A stretch of DNA of 64,000 bases. Origin: JAJEDW01 sp963555775 (GTDB lineage Bacteria; Acidobacteriota; Terriglobia; 20CM-2-55-15). Of the stretch, positions 35,293-44,314 are shown one piece after another (position 1 is the first letter of the stretch; each line of letters starts with the position of its first letter). The notes beneath the pieces were generated by a model that did no database searches, had not been told where the DNA came from, and saw only the letters and a program-made list of their open reading frames with translations. A program made the position numbers and the translations under genes. The stretch lies in NCBI GenBank assembly GCA_963555775.3, contig CAUVWY020000010.1:868001-932000 (forward strand), given 5' to 3'.

Positions 35293-37935
35293 CTAATCGC
35301 ATCGAAGTAGAGTATGGGCTTCCATCCGAGCGGCCCTTCGTGCGGGAACGTAGCCGGCAACGGTCGCCGACAGCACCAATATCGCGACCGCGCCGATGGT
35401 TACCCAGGCGTCGGTCGTGGTTACTCCGAACAAGACGCTCGCGGCTACCCGCGTCATTGCCGCCATCGACAGCAGTCCCAGAACGACTCCGACGGCACAT
35501 AGAGCCCACACTTCTCGAAACACCGGTTCCATGACTTGCCGCCTCCGTGCGCCCAGCGCCATTCGAATTCCGATCTCTCGTGTGCGCTGACTCACCAGAT
35601 AGGACATCAGGCCGTAAATCCCCACCACGGTCAATGACAATGCCAAACCACCGAACAGACCGACCATGCGTCCCATGAACTTCTCGCGGACTAGCGATGC
35701 CTCGGCGATTTCATTCATCGTCATGAGGCGGGCGACACGGAATCTACTGTCGATATCGCCGGCGGCGCGCTGTGCGATGGCCAATCTGCTGCCATCGTTG
35801 CCGCGGGAGCGGAAAGCGAATCGTGTGATTGTGGATCCGCCGGACGGCAAAAACAGCCGGTACAACGCCGGCGCCGAATACTCCCGGGGTGTGCTGTGTC
35901 GTACGTCCTCCGCCACACCGACAATTTCGACCTCCTCGGAATCCTCCTCTCCGGGGTTCTGGTGAATCCGGCGCCCGACTGGGTTCCGATTGCCGAACAG
36001 GTCGATGGCCAGTGCCTGACTTATGACTGCCACGGGCGAGTCCGACTCCCTGCTCTCGTCGCCCGACTGAAATTCCCGACCCGACAATATCGATATTCCC
36101 ATCGTCTCGAAAAAGCGGGGGCCGACAAGGAGAGAATCCGATCGAACGGCGGCGCCCGAGCCGGGAGCGGATACTGGCCTCAAAAAGGTTCGACCGCCAA
36201 GCAATCCTCGCTGATTGTAATGTGTGGCGGACTCCACGTTCGGTGTCAATTCCAATTGTCCGAGCACACGCTCGACCGATCCAGACCAGTCATCGATTCG
36301 TTCCGCGCTATCGACCTCGATTGAGAACTGGACGACATCGCGGTCGAAACCAAGGTCCACCTCTCTGAGATTCTGAATCGTACGAACAAATAGACCCGTC
36401 CCAATCAACAACACCAACGAAATTCCGATCTGGGCGATGACCATGAGTCTGATGAAGACAGTGGCTCGACCGCCACGCTCGAATCGACCTGCTGGAACGT
36501 TCAGTGTCCGAACCAAATCCGGATTCGAAATTCGTAATGCCGGTACGAGTCCGAAGATAAGGACACTGAGAAGTGCGACTCCACCGGTGAAGGTCAGAAC
36601 GCGAATATCGAGACCCGCCCGTTCGATGAATCCTGTTTCAGGAGGCAGGTAGCCGATCAGCAGCCTGGTGCTCCAATACGAGAATCCGAGGCCAAGGCTC
36701 GCCCCGGCGCCACCCACAAGCACACTTTCAAGGAGTAGCTGCCGATAGATTCCGAATCGGTTACACCCAAGCGCAATCCGTAGAGCGAGTTCTTTCCGGC
36801 GGCCCAGCCCCCGAACTATCGTCAGCGCGGCGACGTTGGCACATGCGATCAGGAGAACTGACGCCACGGCGATGGACAAGAGCACCAGGGGCCTGAAGAA
36901 TTCCAACCGAAGCAGCGAGAAGCCCGATTGTCCGCCCTCAACCCGCACTCGTGGAACGTCGGCGCTTTCGCCTTCGCCCGTCTGCGCCTGAATCACATCG
37001 ACCTCGGATTGCAGCTCCCGCAACGTCGCTTCAGGCCGTAATCGCGCCATCATTCTGACGCCCAGGCCATCCGGGATGAATCGCATTAATATTCTGATGG
37101 CTGGGTTGAGTTGGGCGAAGACGTGGTAAGGCAGCCACATGTCCGGGTTGACATCGATGTCCACGCCGTAGAAACCCTTTGGCGCAACTCCAATCACGGT
37201 AAAATCGACGTTTTCCTCCAATAACGGAATGCCGATCGCGACTCGACTTCCAATTACGTCCGGATTTCCACCGAAGCGAGTTATCCAAAGTCCATACCCG
37301 ATCACGACCACCGGGTCGCTGTCCGGACGGTCATCCGTATCGGAAATGGTCCGTCCCGCGACGGCGCGAACGCCGAGCGTCTCGAAGTAATTCCCGGAAA
37401 CCGGCGCGACCTCGATCTGCGGCAGGCTTTCAGAGGGGGTCGTACCCTCGCGGGTAAGTGGACTCTGGAACGTGCCATCGATCATGAAGGCCCCGGACGT
37501 CGATCTCGTTCCTCCCATCATTCTTTCGAACAAGGGATACGTGACGGTGTCGCTCCACGTATCCGCCTCGTCGGGGTCTGACATTCGGAACAATACGAGT
37601 TCTTCCGGATTGTCCACCGGGAGGCGCCTGACAAGTACGGGGTCAGCCACGGAGAAAACGGCCGTGTTCAACGGCGCATTCCGATGCGCCGGGCGCGTAG
37701 CGGCGCGTTCCTCGCGCCGGGCGCGTAGCGGCGCGTTCCTCGCGCCGGGCGCGTAGCGGCGCGTTCCTCGCGCCGGGCGCGTAGCGGCGCGTTCCTCGCG
37801 CCGGATCAAGCGCGCCAAGGCCACGGACAGCACCGCAACGGCAGTAAAGCCCGGACTCCTGGACAACGAACGCAAGGTGTAGATGGCGTCCTTCGACAGC
37901 CGATCAATGGCGGGAAAGGGGCGCATGGCAGTCAT
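35293..37935 (-). CDS. ADOP-family ABC permease carrying an in-frame repeat insertion
   Basis: A continuous frame of 880 residues. The ADOP opening 'GFTAVAVLSVALA' should continue 'IGANTAVFSV' but instead reads 48 mostly Arg/Ala/Pro residues (RLIRREERAATRPARGTRR...) before 'NTAVFSVADPVLVRRLP'. The extra codons are the translation of the palindromic repeat at 37667-37819 and lie inside the first membrane helix, so the protein is probably non-functional although unbroken. The rest is normal: 'VSGNYFETLGVRAVAGRTI', 'GRRKELALRIALGCNR', 'VAVISQALAIDLFGNRNPVG', 'TREIGIRMALGARRRQVM', 'YVPARRAARMEAHTLLR'. It resembles the permease at 29827-32202 in domain order. Confidence 0.85.
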   Translation of the reverse strand: MTAMRPFPAIDRLSKDAIYTLRSLSRSPGFTAVAVLSVALARLIRREERAATRPARGTRRYAPGARNAPLRARREERAATRPAHRNAPLNTAVFSVADPVLVRRLPVDNPEELVLFRMSDPDEADTWSDTVTYPLFERMMGGTRSTSGAFMIDGTFQSPLTREGTTPSESLPQIEVAPVSGNYFETLGVRAVAGRTISDTDDRPDSDPVVVIGYGLWITRFGGNPDVIGSRVAIGIPLLEENVDFTVIGVAPKGFYGVDIDVNPDMWLPYHVFAQLNPAIRILMRFIPDGLGVRMMARLRPEATLRELQSEVDVIQAQTGEGESADVPRVRVEGGQSGFSLLRLEFFRPLVLLSIAVASVLLIACANVAALTIVRGLGRRKELALRIALGCNRFGIYRQLLLESVLVGGAGASLGLGFSYWSTRLLIGYLPPETGFIERAGLDIRVLTFTGGVALLSVLIFGLVPALRISNPDLVRTLNVPAGRFERGGRATVFIRLMVIAQIGISLVLLIGTGLFVRTIQNLREVDLGFDRDVVQFSIEVDSAERIDDWSGSVERVLGQLELTPNVESATHYNQRGLLGGRTFLRPVSAPGSGAAVRSDSLLVGPRFFETMGISILSGREFQSGDESRESDSPVAVISQALAIDLFGNRNPVGRRIHQNPGEEDSEEVEIVGVAEDVRHSTPREYSAPALYRLFLPSGGSTITRFAFRSRGNDGSRLAIAQRAAGDIDSRFRVARLMTMNEIAEASLVREKFMGRMVGLFGGLALSLTVVGIYGLMSYLVSQRTREIGIRMALGARRRQVMEPVFREVWALCAVGVVLGLLSMAAMTRVAASVLFGVTTTDAWVTIGAVAILVLSATVAGYVPARRAARMEAHTLLRCD
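37667..37819. repeat. palindromic repeat inserted in a coding region: four perfect 28-bp units
   Basis: Units 37686-37713, 37714-37741, 37742-37769 and 37770-37797 each read GCGCCGGGCGCGTAGCGGCG followed by CGTTCCTC; a partial fifth follows. Flanks TTCAACGGCGC and GCGCGCCAAGGCC are the same as in the repeats at 29521-29600 and 39170-39215. There are no spacers, so it is not a CRISPR array. The net gain relative to the family is about 45 codons, keeping the permease frame. Confidence 0.85.
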
Positions 37936-38003
37936 TTTTTGAGAGGTCGCGTTTCGCCATTCTCACGTCGCTCCGCGGCGTCCGCGAACCACGAAATGGC
38001 GGC

Positions 38004-38435
38004 CTACTTGTTGCCTCTCAGCAGGTAGATGCCCATCGCGCACGAAAGCAGCGGCAGCGCGGCATCGATGAACCCCCACACCAGGGAGACCGTCTCCGGC
38101 CCCACCCCGGTAAAATCGGGACTCCGGAAGTTGAACCAGTTCCAGAAAAACAGGATGCCCACAAACAGGAAACCGTAGAACAGCGTGTTGGCTGCCAGGT
38201 ACTCGCGGGTAATTGGCGCGACGCCTTCATGGTCCGCGGCTCTCTTGCGGATGTAGCCGAATCTCACGCCCAGCACGACCGCCAACGCCATGAATGGGTT
38301 AATGATGTTCCAGATCGGGCTGTAGGGGCTGGCGTCAGTGGACGCGTAATACAACGGCTCCACGATCGTGTGGACCGCGACCGCCACGCCGATGACGATG
38401 AGACCTGCGCCAACAATTCGCCTGAGCATATCCAT
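38004..38435 (-). CDS. small four-helix membrane protein, unknown
   Basis: A 143-residue hydrophobic protein with four likely membrane segments: 'IVGAGLIVIGVAVAVHTIV', 'IWNIINPFMALAVVLGVRF', 'NTLFYGFLFVGILFFWNWF' and 'LVWGFIDAALPLLSCAMGIY'. AGAGGGG lies 6 bases before the ATG. No family recognised. It is preceded on its own strand by the repeat array (38610-39275), which separates it from the lepB/rnc operon, so it is probably transcribed alone. Confidence 0.65.
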   Translation of the reverse strand: MDMLRRIVGAGLIVIGVAVAVHTIVEPLYYASTDASPYSPIWNIINPFMALAVVLGVRFGYIRKRAADHEGVAPITREYLAANTLFYGFLFVGILFFWNWFNFRSPDFTGVGPETVSLVWGFIDAALPLLSCAMGIYLLRGNK

Positions 38436-38609
38436 GAGTTACCCCTCTTGCATTGTCCTCACTTTCATCCTTAACTGTACGCAACCACAGCCGCGGATCA
38501 TTCAAGAGTGAAACTCAACCACTTGAGGCTCCAGTGTCAAGTCAATAACTTCAATGACTTAGGGTTGAGTTGCAGATCGGTCGCCTCTTCTCCCCCGTTA
38601 TGCGCGACA

Positions 38610-39275
38610 CCAGCGGGCTTTCCCTTGGGCGGGCATACTGCCCGCACCCGGGTTGCGTGATCCTGAGTATTGCGTCCCTTCTTGCGCGCAGCAGCGCGCC
38701 CTGGGAACGCGGGCATCCTGCCCGCAAGGGTCAGTCCCCATCCTGAGTATTGCGTCCCTTCTTGCGCGCAGCAGCGCGCCCTGGGAACGCGGGCATCCTG
38801 CCCGCAAAGGTCAGTCCCCATCCTGAGTATTGCGTCCCTTCTTGCGCGCAGCAGCGCGCCCTGGGAACGCGGGCATCCTGCCCGCAAGGGTCAGTCCCCA
38901 TCCTGAATATTGAGCGCCGCGGCGCGTGGCCTGTACGTTGATGCATTCCGGATGCGGGCAAGATGCCCGCGTTCCCAGGCTAAGGCCTGAAGGTATCTGA
39001 TTGAACTGGAAGTAGGGTGCGGACGATGTGGGCGCGGCGCGGGGGAGGAAGAGCGGGCAAGATGCCCGCGTTCCCAGGCAAAGGCCTGAAGGTTTCTGAA
39101 TGAATGGAAGATCATGCGGACGATGGGTGGGTGGCACGAAGAAGGAAAGCGGGCAGGATGCCCGCGTTCAACGGCGCGCTACCGCGCGCCGGATGAAGCG
39201 CGCTAAGGCCTGAAGGTATCTGATTGAACTGGAAGTAAGCGCGGACGATGTGGGCGCGGGGCCAGAATCCTGTCG
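38610..39275. repeat. composite repeat array of CGGGCATCCTGCCCG-type palindromes
   Basis: About 660 bp made of GGGAACGCGGGCATCCTGCC (both orientations), TTGCGCGCAGCAGCGCGCC, and three copies of AAGGCCTGAAGGTATCTGAT or its variant with AACTGGAAGTA and GCGGACGATGTGGG. Open frames here (38537-39137, both strands) give AGRMPAFPG-type translations and are not genes. The region separates 38004-38435 from the lepB operon. Confidence 0.75.
38661..38900. repeat. three tandem 80-bp repeats
   Basis: Units 38661-38740, 38741-38820 and 38821-38900 start with TCCTGAGTATTGCGTCCCTT and differ at one base (CCCGCAAGGG versus CCCGCAAAGG in the middle unit). A degenerate fourth start (TCCTGAATATTGAG) follows at 38901. 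Confidence 0.85.
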
Positions 39276-39292
39276 GATTCTGCTTTGGGCGC

Positions 39293-39904
39293 CTAATACC
39301 CGATTTCGGCGACGCCCTGCATCAGGCGAATCTCATCGATCCCCCAGGGAATCGTGAACGACGCGTCCAGGTCAACATCCGGATACCTGGATTTGACGAA
39401 ACGGTCGACCAATACCTCGACCACGACCAGGGGAATGGCCAACCCGTCCAGGCGTACCTCGCGCAACTCGAACCGGCCGCGACCGTCTTCCCCGATCAAG
39501 GCGCCCTCGGCAAAAAAGGTATGCGTCCCTTCAAAAAGAGTGTCGACGATGACGTTTCCGGTTCGGTTCTCCGCGTCGAACGTCAGTTCAGTCTCGGCTG
39601 AAATAATCCCGTCCGTCACCCGGACGTCGATGGAGTCGACCCGGGGAGGGATGTCTTCTTCCATCCAGAAGAGGACGAAAGACTCCATCTCGATCTCGCT
39701 GACCCGGATCGTGTCCTGCCCCGGGGCACGTTCGGTGTCGAGTTCGCGTTGTCGAATTTCCTGGATCCTGGAACCCAGAAAGTCCGCGGCTTCCGGGGAA
39801 ATCGATACGAACTCCTGAGCGGACGCAGGGAGCGGAGCGTATGACAACACAGCCACCAACGCCATGCGGACCAGACGACCTTGAACCGCCGCAAATCGAG
39901 ACAT
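39293..39904 (-). CDS. secreted hypothetical protein downstream of lepB
   Basis: A 203-residue product with a signal peptide (MALVAVLSYAPLPASAQ) and a beta-rich acidic mature domain ('EIEMESFVLFWMEEDIPP', 'VTDGIISAETELTFD', 'FELREVRLDGLAIPLVVVEV', 'LDASFTIPWGIDEIRL'). It resembles envelope lipid- or ligand-binding domains by strand pattern only; no family is recognised. It starts 12 bases after the lepB stop and is probably the last gene of the TPR-TPR-rnc-lepB operon. Unknown envelope function. Confidence 0.65.
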   Translation of the reverse strand: MSRFAAVQGRLVRMALVAVLSYAPLPASAQEFVSISPEAADFLGSRIQEIRQRELDTERAPGQDTIRVSEIEMESFVLFWMEEDIPPRVDSIDVRVTDGIISAETELTFDAENRTGNVIVDTLFEGTHTFFAEGALIGEDGRGRFELREVRLDGLAIPLVVVEVLVDRFVKSRYPDVDLDASFTIPWGIDEIRLMQGVAEIGY

Positions 39905-39915
39905 GCCTCGATTAT

Positions 39916-40683
39916 CTATCTAATGACTTGAAAAGTCCGGCTCCAACGTGTCTTGCGGAAGAAATTCAAACCGAGATCCAGAACTTGCTGAACTCGGGCG
40001 CTGGCGCCGGTCCGGGTGTAGGTTGCCGCGTCGGCTTCGTAGGACCAGTAGACGACCAGGGCCTTGCCGACGATGTCCTCGCGGGGAACGAATCCCCAGT
40101 ACCGACTATCGGAACTGTTGTCCCGATTGTCGCCCATCACAAAGTAGTGCCCTTCGGGAACAACGAGTTCGTCGCCATCGACATAATCCTCGTACGGCCA
40201 GAACGGACGGCCATTGGCGCCGCTGTAAAGCCGGTCGGGATGCGGCTGGGGGGGGAAGTAATCGCGAAAGGGGTCCACATAAGACCCCGGCGGACTGGTA
40301 TGCATCTTGTAAGGTTCATCGAGCGCTTCCCCGTTCACGAACGCCTGTTGATCGACGATACGGACACGCTCGACTGGCAAACCGACCACACGCTTCACAT
40401 AGTGCTTCGTGAGATCGTCGGGATAGCGAAAAACGATGACGTCGCCTCGACCGATGTCTCGAAACGGCAACACGCCATCCATTAACGATCCGGGAGTGCC
40501 GAACGCGAACTTGTTGACGAGCAGGTGGTCGCCAACCAGAAGATTCTCCTCCATTGAAGGAGTGGGAATCTTGAACGCCTGGATGATGAACGTGGTCCCG
40601 AACAATGCCAGGATCACGGTGATCACGAGCGATTCGAAGTACTCGCGGCCGGTCGACTTGGTGATGTGCAGCTCGTCGGACAT
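39916..40683 (-). CDS. lepB: signal peptidase I
   Basis: A 255-residue type I leader peptidase. One membrane anchor (residues 17-37) precedes the catalytic serine in 'IPTPSMEENLLVGDHLLVNK' (Ser43). The catalytic lysine lies in 'TKHYVKRVVGLP' (Lys97). The later box 'GHYFVMGDNRDNSSDSRYWG' is the family's conserved domain E. It cleaves Sec and many Tat signal peptides on the outer face of the inner membrane, and so serves the many exported proteins of this window. It lies 83 bases after rnc, a common pairing in bacteria. Confidence 0.95.
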   Translation of the reverse strand: MSDELHITKSTGREYFESLVITVILALFGTTFIIQAFKIPTPSMEENLLVGDHLLVNKFAFGTPGSLMDGVLPFRDIGRGDVIVFRYPDDLTKHYVKRVVGLPVERVRIVDQQAFVNGEALDEPYKMHTSPPGSYVDPFRDYFPPQPHPDRLYSGANGRPFWPYEDYVDGDELVVPEGHYFVMGDNRDNSSDSRYWGFVPREDIVGKALVVYWSYEADAATYTRTGASARVQQVLDLGLNFFRKTRWSRTFQVIR

Positions 40684-40765
40684 ACCTATCCTCTGTACCG
40701 AAACCGTTAGACACTATAGCGTTAATGACCCGTTTGTTCCAGCGATGGACGTCCGGCGCAAAAAA

Positions 40766-41485
40766 TCAGCCCGCGGCAGACGCATCTTCATTCCGGATAG
40801 CTTCAAGAGCGCGCATCGCCGACGCCTGCTCGGCCGCCTTCCTGGTTGTTCCGCTGCCGGAAGCGACGGGCACACCATCGATCAGAACTTCCACTGTAAA
40901 GAGTCGCCGATGATCCGGCCCGGTTTCTTCGACCAGCCGGTACCGGGCCGTGCGGCTACCGGACTGCAGCGTCTCCTGCAGCACCGACTTGAAATTGGAC
41001 ACGGGGCCTGCGCCGCCCGCCGCAATCTCGTCGATCTGTGAACTGAACAGCCCCCGGACGGTCTCGCGCGCGACCTCGAGACCGCCGTCCAGATAAATCG
41101 CCGCGAGCACGGCCTCGAACGAGTCCACCAGGAGTGCGGGCTTGCGCCGGCCACCGGTCTTTTCTTCGCCCTTCCCCAGTCGCAGGTACTCGCCCAGCGA
41201 AATCCGTTGGCCGTATTGCACAAGGTTGGCGGCGCTTACCAGAAAGGACTTGAGCCTCGATAACTCCCCCTCATCGAGATCCGGCCGAATGCGGTACAAA
41301 CAGTCGCCGATCAGGAAACCAAGCACCGAATCACCGAGGAATTCCAGCCGTTCGTTGTCTTCGACCGTCAGGGAATCTTGTTCGTGAGCAAACGAACTGT
41401 GAGTCAACGCGAGTTCAAGCAGTTGGCGGCGCTCGAAACGATAGCCCAGGGTGTCTTCAAGTTCTTCGAGAGGTCTGCCGTCCAT
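40766..41485 (-). CDS. rnc: ribonuclease III
   Basis: A 239-residue double-strand-specific RNase. The start at 41485 (MDGRPLEELEDTLGY) lies 20 bases after the upstream gene's stop; longer frames overlap that gene. The signature 'NERLEFLGDSVLG' supplies E45, E48 and D52; 'LVDSFEAVLAAIYLDGG' supplies the second acidic pair. The C-terminal dsRNA-binding domain runs 'NFKSVLQETLQ' to 'RKAAEQASAMRALEAI'. Processes rRNA precursors and structured RNAs in the cytoplasm. Confidence 0.95.
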   Translation of the reverse strand: MDGRPLEELEDTLGYRFERRQLLELALTHSSFAHEQDSLTVEDNERLEFLGDSVLGFLIGDCLYRIRPDLDEGELSRLKSFLVSAANLVQYGQRISLGEYLRLGKGEEKTGGRRKPALLVDSFEAVLAAIYLDGGLEVARETVRGLFSSQIDEIAAGGAGPVSNFKSVLQETLQSGSRTARYRLVEETGPDHRRLFTVEVLIDGVPVASGSGTTRKAAEQASAMRALEAIRNEDASAAG

Positions 41486-41504
41486 GAGCGCACCCCGTTG
41501 GGCG

Positions 41505-42713
41505 TCAATTGCCGGGCAGCGACTGTCCAACGGCATCGATGAGTTCTTCCATCCCGTCGAGATCTCCATGAACCCGTTCGTAGACCCGAATCAGCCCATC
41601 GCGGGCTTCGGTGCCGGGATACCCGAGATATACCGCGCGGGCGAGGGCCTCGATTGCTTCCGCGCCCTTCCGATCATTGGCGTAGGCCACCCCCAACCGG
41701 TAGTAGGTTGTGGAGTCGCGCCCGCTTGAATCCAACGCCGCCAGGTAATCTGCCTGAGCATCCGCAAACCGGCCCCGGTCGAAGTCAATCAGGCCCAGGG
41801 TATTGAGTATCCGGGAACGCAAATTGGCTTCCTGCCCGGGCGGCACGACGCTCCCTTCCGGGCCCGACACGATGGAATCCAGAGTCTCTAGCGCCTGGGT
41901 GGCATAACGCTCGGCCTCGGTCGTACGATCCGCCCGCGACGCATCGTCCGAGGGCAAACTCTCGGCCATCGTGGTCGACACCGTGATCAATGTGAACAGA
42001 TCGTCGGGGAACAGTTGCAGGGTGCGCCGGCCGTAATCGATGGCTGCGTCCGTGTTCCGCAATCCCCCGTGTGCCACCATCAGGTTCCTGAAGAAAAAAC
42101 CCTCGATGGCGCGATGACGCGCGGAAGCCTCCGCATGCTCTGGAGAATCCGGGGCCGGGGTTGAACGCGCCTGCAGGTCGAACGCGCTCTCTAACCCCAG
42201 TTCGGCGAACCGAACGGCATCCCTGTAATTGCCCAGTCCATTGTGGGCCTCGGTCAACGATTCGTAGTACGACACCTTGATCCGTTGGTACTGGAGTTCG
42301 GCCTCGGTGAAACCCGGAAGCGTTTCAGCATCCGGCCGCGACGCCAAACGGCCTTCCAGAAAGGCGGTCTCGGCTTCGAGCGCAGTCTCGGCAATTCCGA
42401 TCACCGCCGCGAAGTCGCCCATCGACGCGAAAGCATTCCAACGTGCGCGCAGAACGACGGGACGAAGTTCCGATTCGGGATAGCGAACGAGAAACGACTC
42501 GGTCAGGTCGAGCCGCACCGCCAGATCGTCCTCGTCCTGAATGTCCCTGAACGCGTCGGCTTCGAATTCCGACCGGACCATCGGTGTGAACGGATTGGAC
42601 TGGGCCAGGGCAGAGCTCGCCAGACCCGCGATCGCCACCGACAGCACCAGCATCGAACGGCACCGTGCCACGACCGGTCCGGCGGTTTCCCTGCCCGGCA
42701 GCTTCAGCATCAT
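41505..42713 (-). CDS. exported TPR-like protein
   Basis: Start chosen at 42713 (MMLKLPGRETAG), giving a signal peptide (SMLVLSVAIAGLASSALAQ); the long upstream extension is Arg-rich and overlaps the preceding gene. The 402-residue mature part is helical with TPR-type pairs: 'LTESFLVRYPESELRPVVLR', 'YYESLTEAHNGLGNYRDAVR', 'IDYGRRTLQLFPDDLFTLIT', 'DFDRGRFADAQADYLAALDS', 'AIEALARAVYLGYPGTEARD'. A periplasmic scaffold role is inferred. It is 35 bases after another exported TPR-like protein and 20 bases before rnc. Confidence 0.75.
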   Translation of the reverse strand: MMLKLPGRETAGPVVARCRSMLVLSVAIAGLASSALAQSNPFTPMVRSEFEADAFRDIQDEDDLAVRLDLTESFLVRYPESELRPVVLRARWNAFASMGDFAAVIGIAETALEAETAFLEGRLASRPDAETLPGFTEAELQYQRIKVSYYESLTEAHNGLGNYRDAVRFAELGLESAFDLQARSTPAPDSPEHAEASARHRAIEGFFFRNLMVAHGGLRNTDAAIDYGRRTLQLFPDDLFTLITVSTTMAESLPSDDASRADRTTEAERYATQALETLDSIVSGPEGSVVPPGQEANLRSRILNTLGLIDFDRGRFADAQADYLAALDSSGRDSTTYYRLGVAYANDRKGAEAIEALARAVYLGYPGTEARDGLIRVYERVHGDLDGMEELIDAVGQSLPGN

Positions 42714-42748
42714 GAATTCGTCCCGGCGGCCCCGATCAAAGGAGGATC

Positions 42749-44266
42749 TCAGAGCCCGCACCCGTCGCCGAACGGCGCTTCGATACCGTTTCGCGCCGCC
42801 GCCTGCGCGCCGTTGGTATCGTCGCCGAAACCGGCGCCGGCTTCGTATTGAACCAGGGCGGCCGCCCTGGCGCATTCGATGTCCAGAATCCGGCCGAGGA
42901 ATACATGAGACCATGCCCGCATCGGAAGCTCGGCGGATTCGCTTTCAATGGTCTGCGTGAAATAGTCTTTCGCCGTCCCGGAATCGCCCTCGCGACTCGC
43001 CAGCAGAGCCATCCCGTACAGCGCCGACCCATTCGCATCGTCGTATTGCGCGAGCACCGTTTCGAAAGCGGTCCGTGCCCTGTCGTCGTCTCCCGAGTTG
43101 AATGCGAACTGAGCTTCAAGCAGAAGGTCCTGAACCGGATTCGACGGAGGTGGCTCGGGCACTTCGGCACGGGGGCCCAGGTCAGGCGCCAGGGCGATCG
43201 CATGAAAGCGCTCATCGAAGCGCTCACGCTCAGCCTGGAGTTCTATCTCCAACGCCATTTCGGGAAAATATTCGCGAATCCCGACAGGAGTCTGCTCGAA
43301 CCGCGCCAGACTATCCATGAAATAGGGTGTCAACAGCAAACCTGACCGGTAAGCCGTATCCACAAGACTGTCAACGTTGTCCGCATCTCCGTCGATTCGC
43401 ATCTCCACGGCCTGAATCAGCGATTCGGTGACCATGACCTCGAAATCGTCGGTATATTCCGATCGAACGCCTTCGATATCTCGAACCCAGTCCACCATGG
43501 CGTTGCTCTCGACCAACTCCTCGCGGCTTCTCCGGACAATCGCGTCGAGCGCGGTATGGAGATAGGCGTGCCGCACGTCCTCAATCGGATTCTGAGCGGT
43601 AGAGCCGAAAACCAGATAGAGATTGTCGGTGTAGTTCCTGACATGCACGCTGTTGACTGGCGCCGAAAGTTCCAGATATGCGATCAGGCGCCGGCCATCG
43701 ATTGTTCCCGTCTGCGTCCGGAGATACGCCCGGGTCTCAACGACGGACCGACGCAACGGCCCCGCCATGACATCCAGAACCTGGTCATAGACGGGTGCCA
43801 GTTGCACCCACATCTGGCTGATGTCTCCTTCAAAGTAGAATTCGTTGAGCAGTGGGAGGAAGCCATTGAGATCCCGTGCGTCGGGGGAGATGAACAGGTC
43901 GTCGGTGACGAAATCCATATCGGGCGGATAGGTCAGATTCAGGGCAAGGGAAACGTACCGTGCCAATTCGTCTTCGTGTGGCGTATCTCCCCTGTTTTCG
44001 GCGTAATATTCAGCCAGCCGTGTTCGAAGGTCGGGATCGATGCTTCCCAGTCGTTCCCGGACCGCTTCACGCACGGGATGATACTGGGGTGCGAACTCGA
44101 CGTCGAACCCGGCAACGTTCAGGGCCGCCATAACGGTAAACACGCGAATGTCCCGGTCGACCGTGGCGCTGGACTGAGAATCGTTAACGATCTGAGCGTC
44201 CGCCATGAACAAGGTTCCCCAAAGGACGGACACCATCGAGACAGCGAAAATCCGATGACGCAGCAT
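42749..44266 (-). CDS. exported hypothetical protein with C-terminal TPR-like repeats
   Basis: Start chosen at 44266 (MLRHRIFAVSMVSVLWGTLFMADAQ), a clean signal peptide; the upstream frame crosses the asnS promoter region. In the 505-residue product, about 25-350 are a helical, acidic domain ('FTVMAALNVAGFDVEFAPQY', 'SLALNLTYPPDMDFVTDDLF', 'YLELSAPVNSVHVRNYTDNL'), as in an uncharacterised Acidobacteriota protein family. About 390-480 are TPR-like ('LLEAQFAFNSGDDDRARTAF', 'ANGSALYGMALLASREGDSG'). It is the first gene of the minus-strand operon and divergent from asnS with only 48 bases between them, so promoters must overlap. Confidence 0.7.
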   Translation of the reverse strand: MLRHRIFAVSMVSVLWGTLFMADAQIVNDSQSSATVDRDIRVFTVMAALNVAGFDVEFAPQYHPVREAVRERLGSIDPDLRTRLAEYYAENRGDTPHEDELARYVSLALNLTYPPDMDFVTDDLFISPDARDLNGFLPLLNEFYFEGDISQMWVQLAPVYDQVLDVMAGPLRRSVVETRAYLRTQTGTIDGRRLIAYLELSAPVNSVHVRNYTDNLYLVFGSTAQNPIEDVRHAYLHTALDAIVRRSREELVESNAMVDWVRDIEGVRSEYTDDFEVMVTESLIQAVEMRIDGDADNVDSLVDTAYRSGLLLTPYFMDSLARFEQTPVGIREYFPEMALEIELQAERERFDERFHAIALAPDLGPRAEVPEPPPSNPVQDLLLEAQFAFNSGDDDRARTAFETVLAQYDDANGSALYGMALLASREGDSGTAKDYFTQTIESESAELPMRAWSHVFLGRILDIECARAAALVQYEAGAGFGDDTNGAQAAARNGIEAPFGDGCGL

Positions 44267-44314
44267 AATGTTGATGATATCAGGAGCCGGGCAGGCATGG
44301 CATTCGGAGAGTGA

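Noticed and set aside
37686..37797. Four 28-bp direct repeats, a length typical of CRISPR repeats
   Set aside because: The units are directly adjacent with no spacers, lie inside a permease gene, and match a dispersed palindromic repeat family.
38537..39137. Several overlapping open frames on both strands giving AGRMPAFPG / ERGHPAR peptides
   Set aside because: They are translations of the palindromic repeat array in different frames; no start signals or family features.
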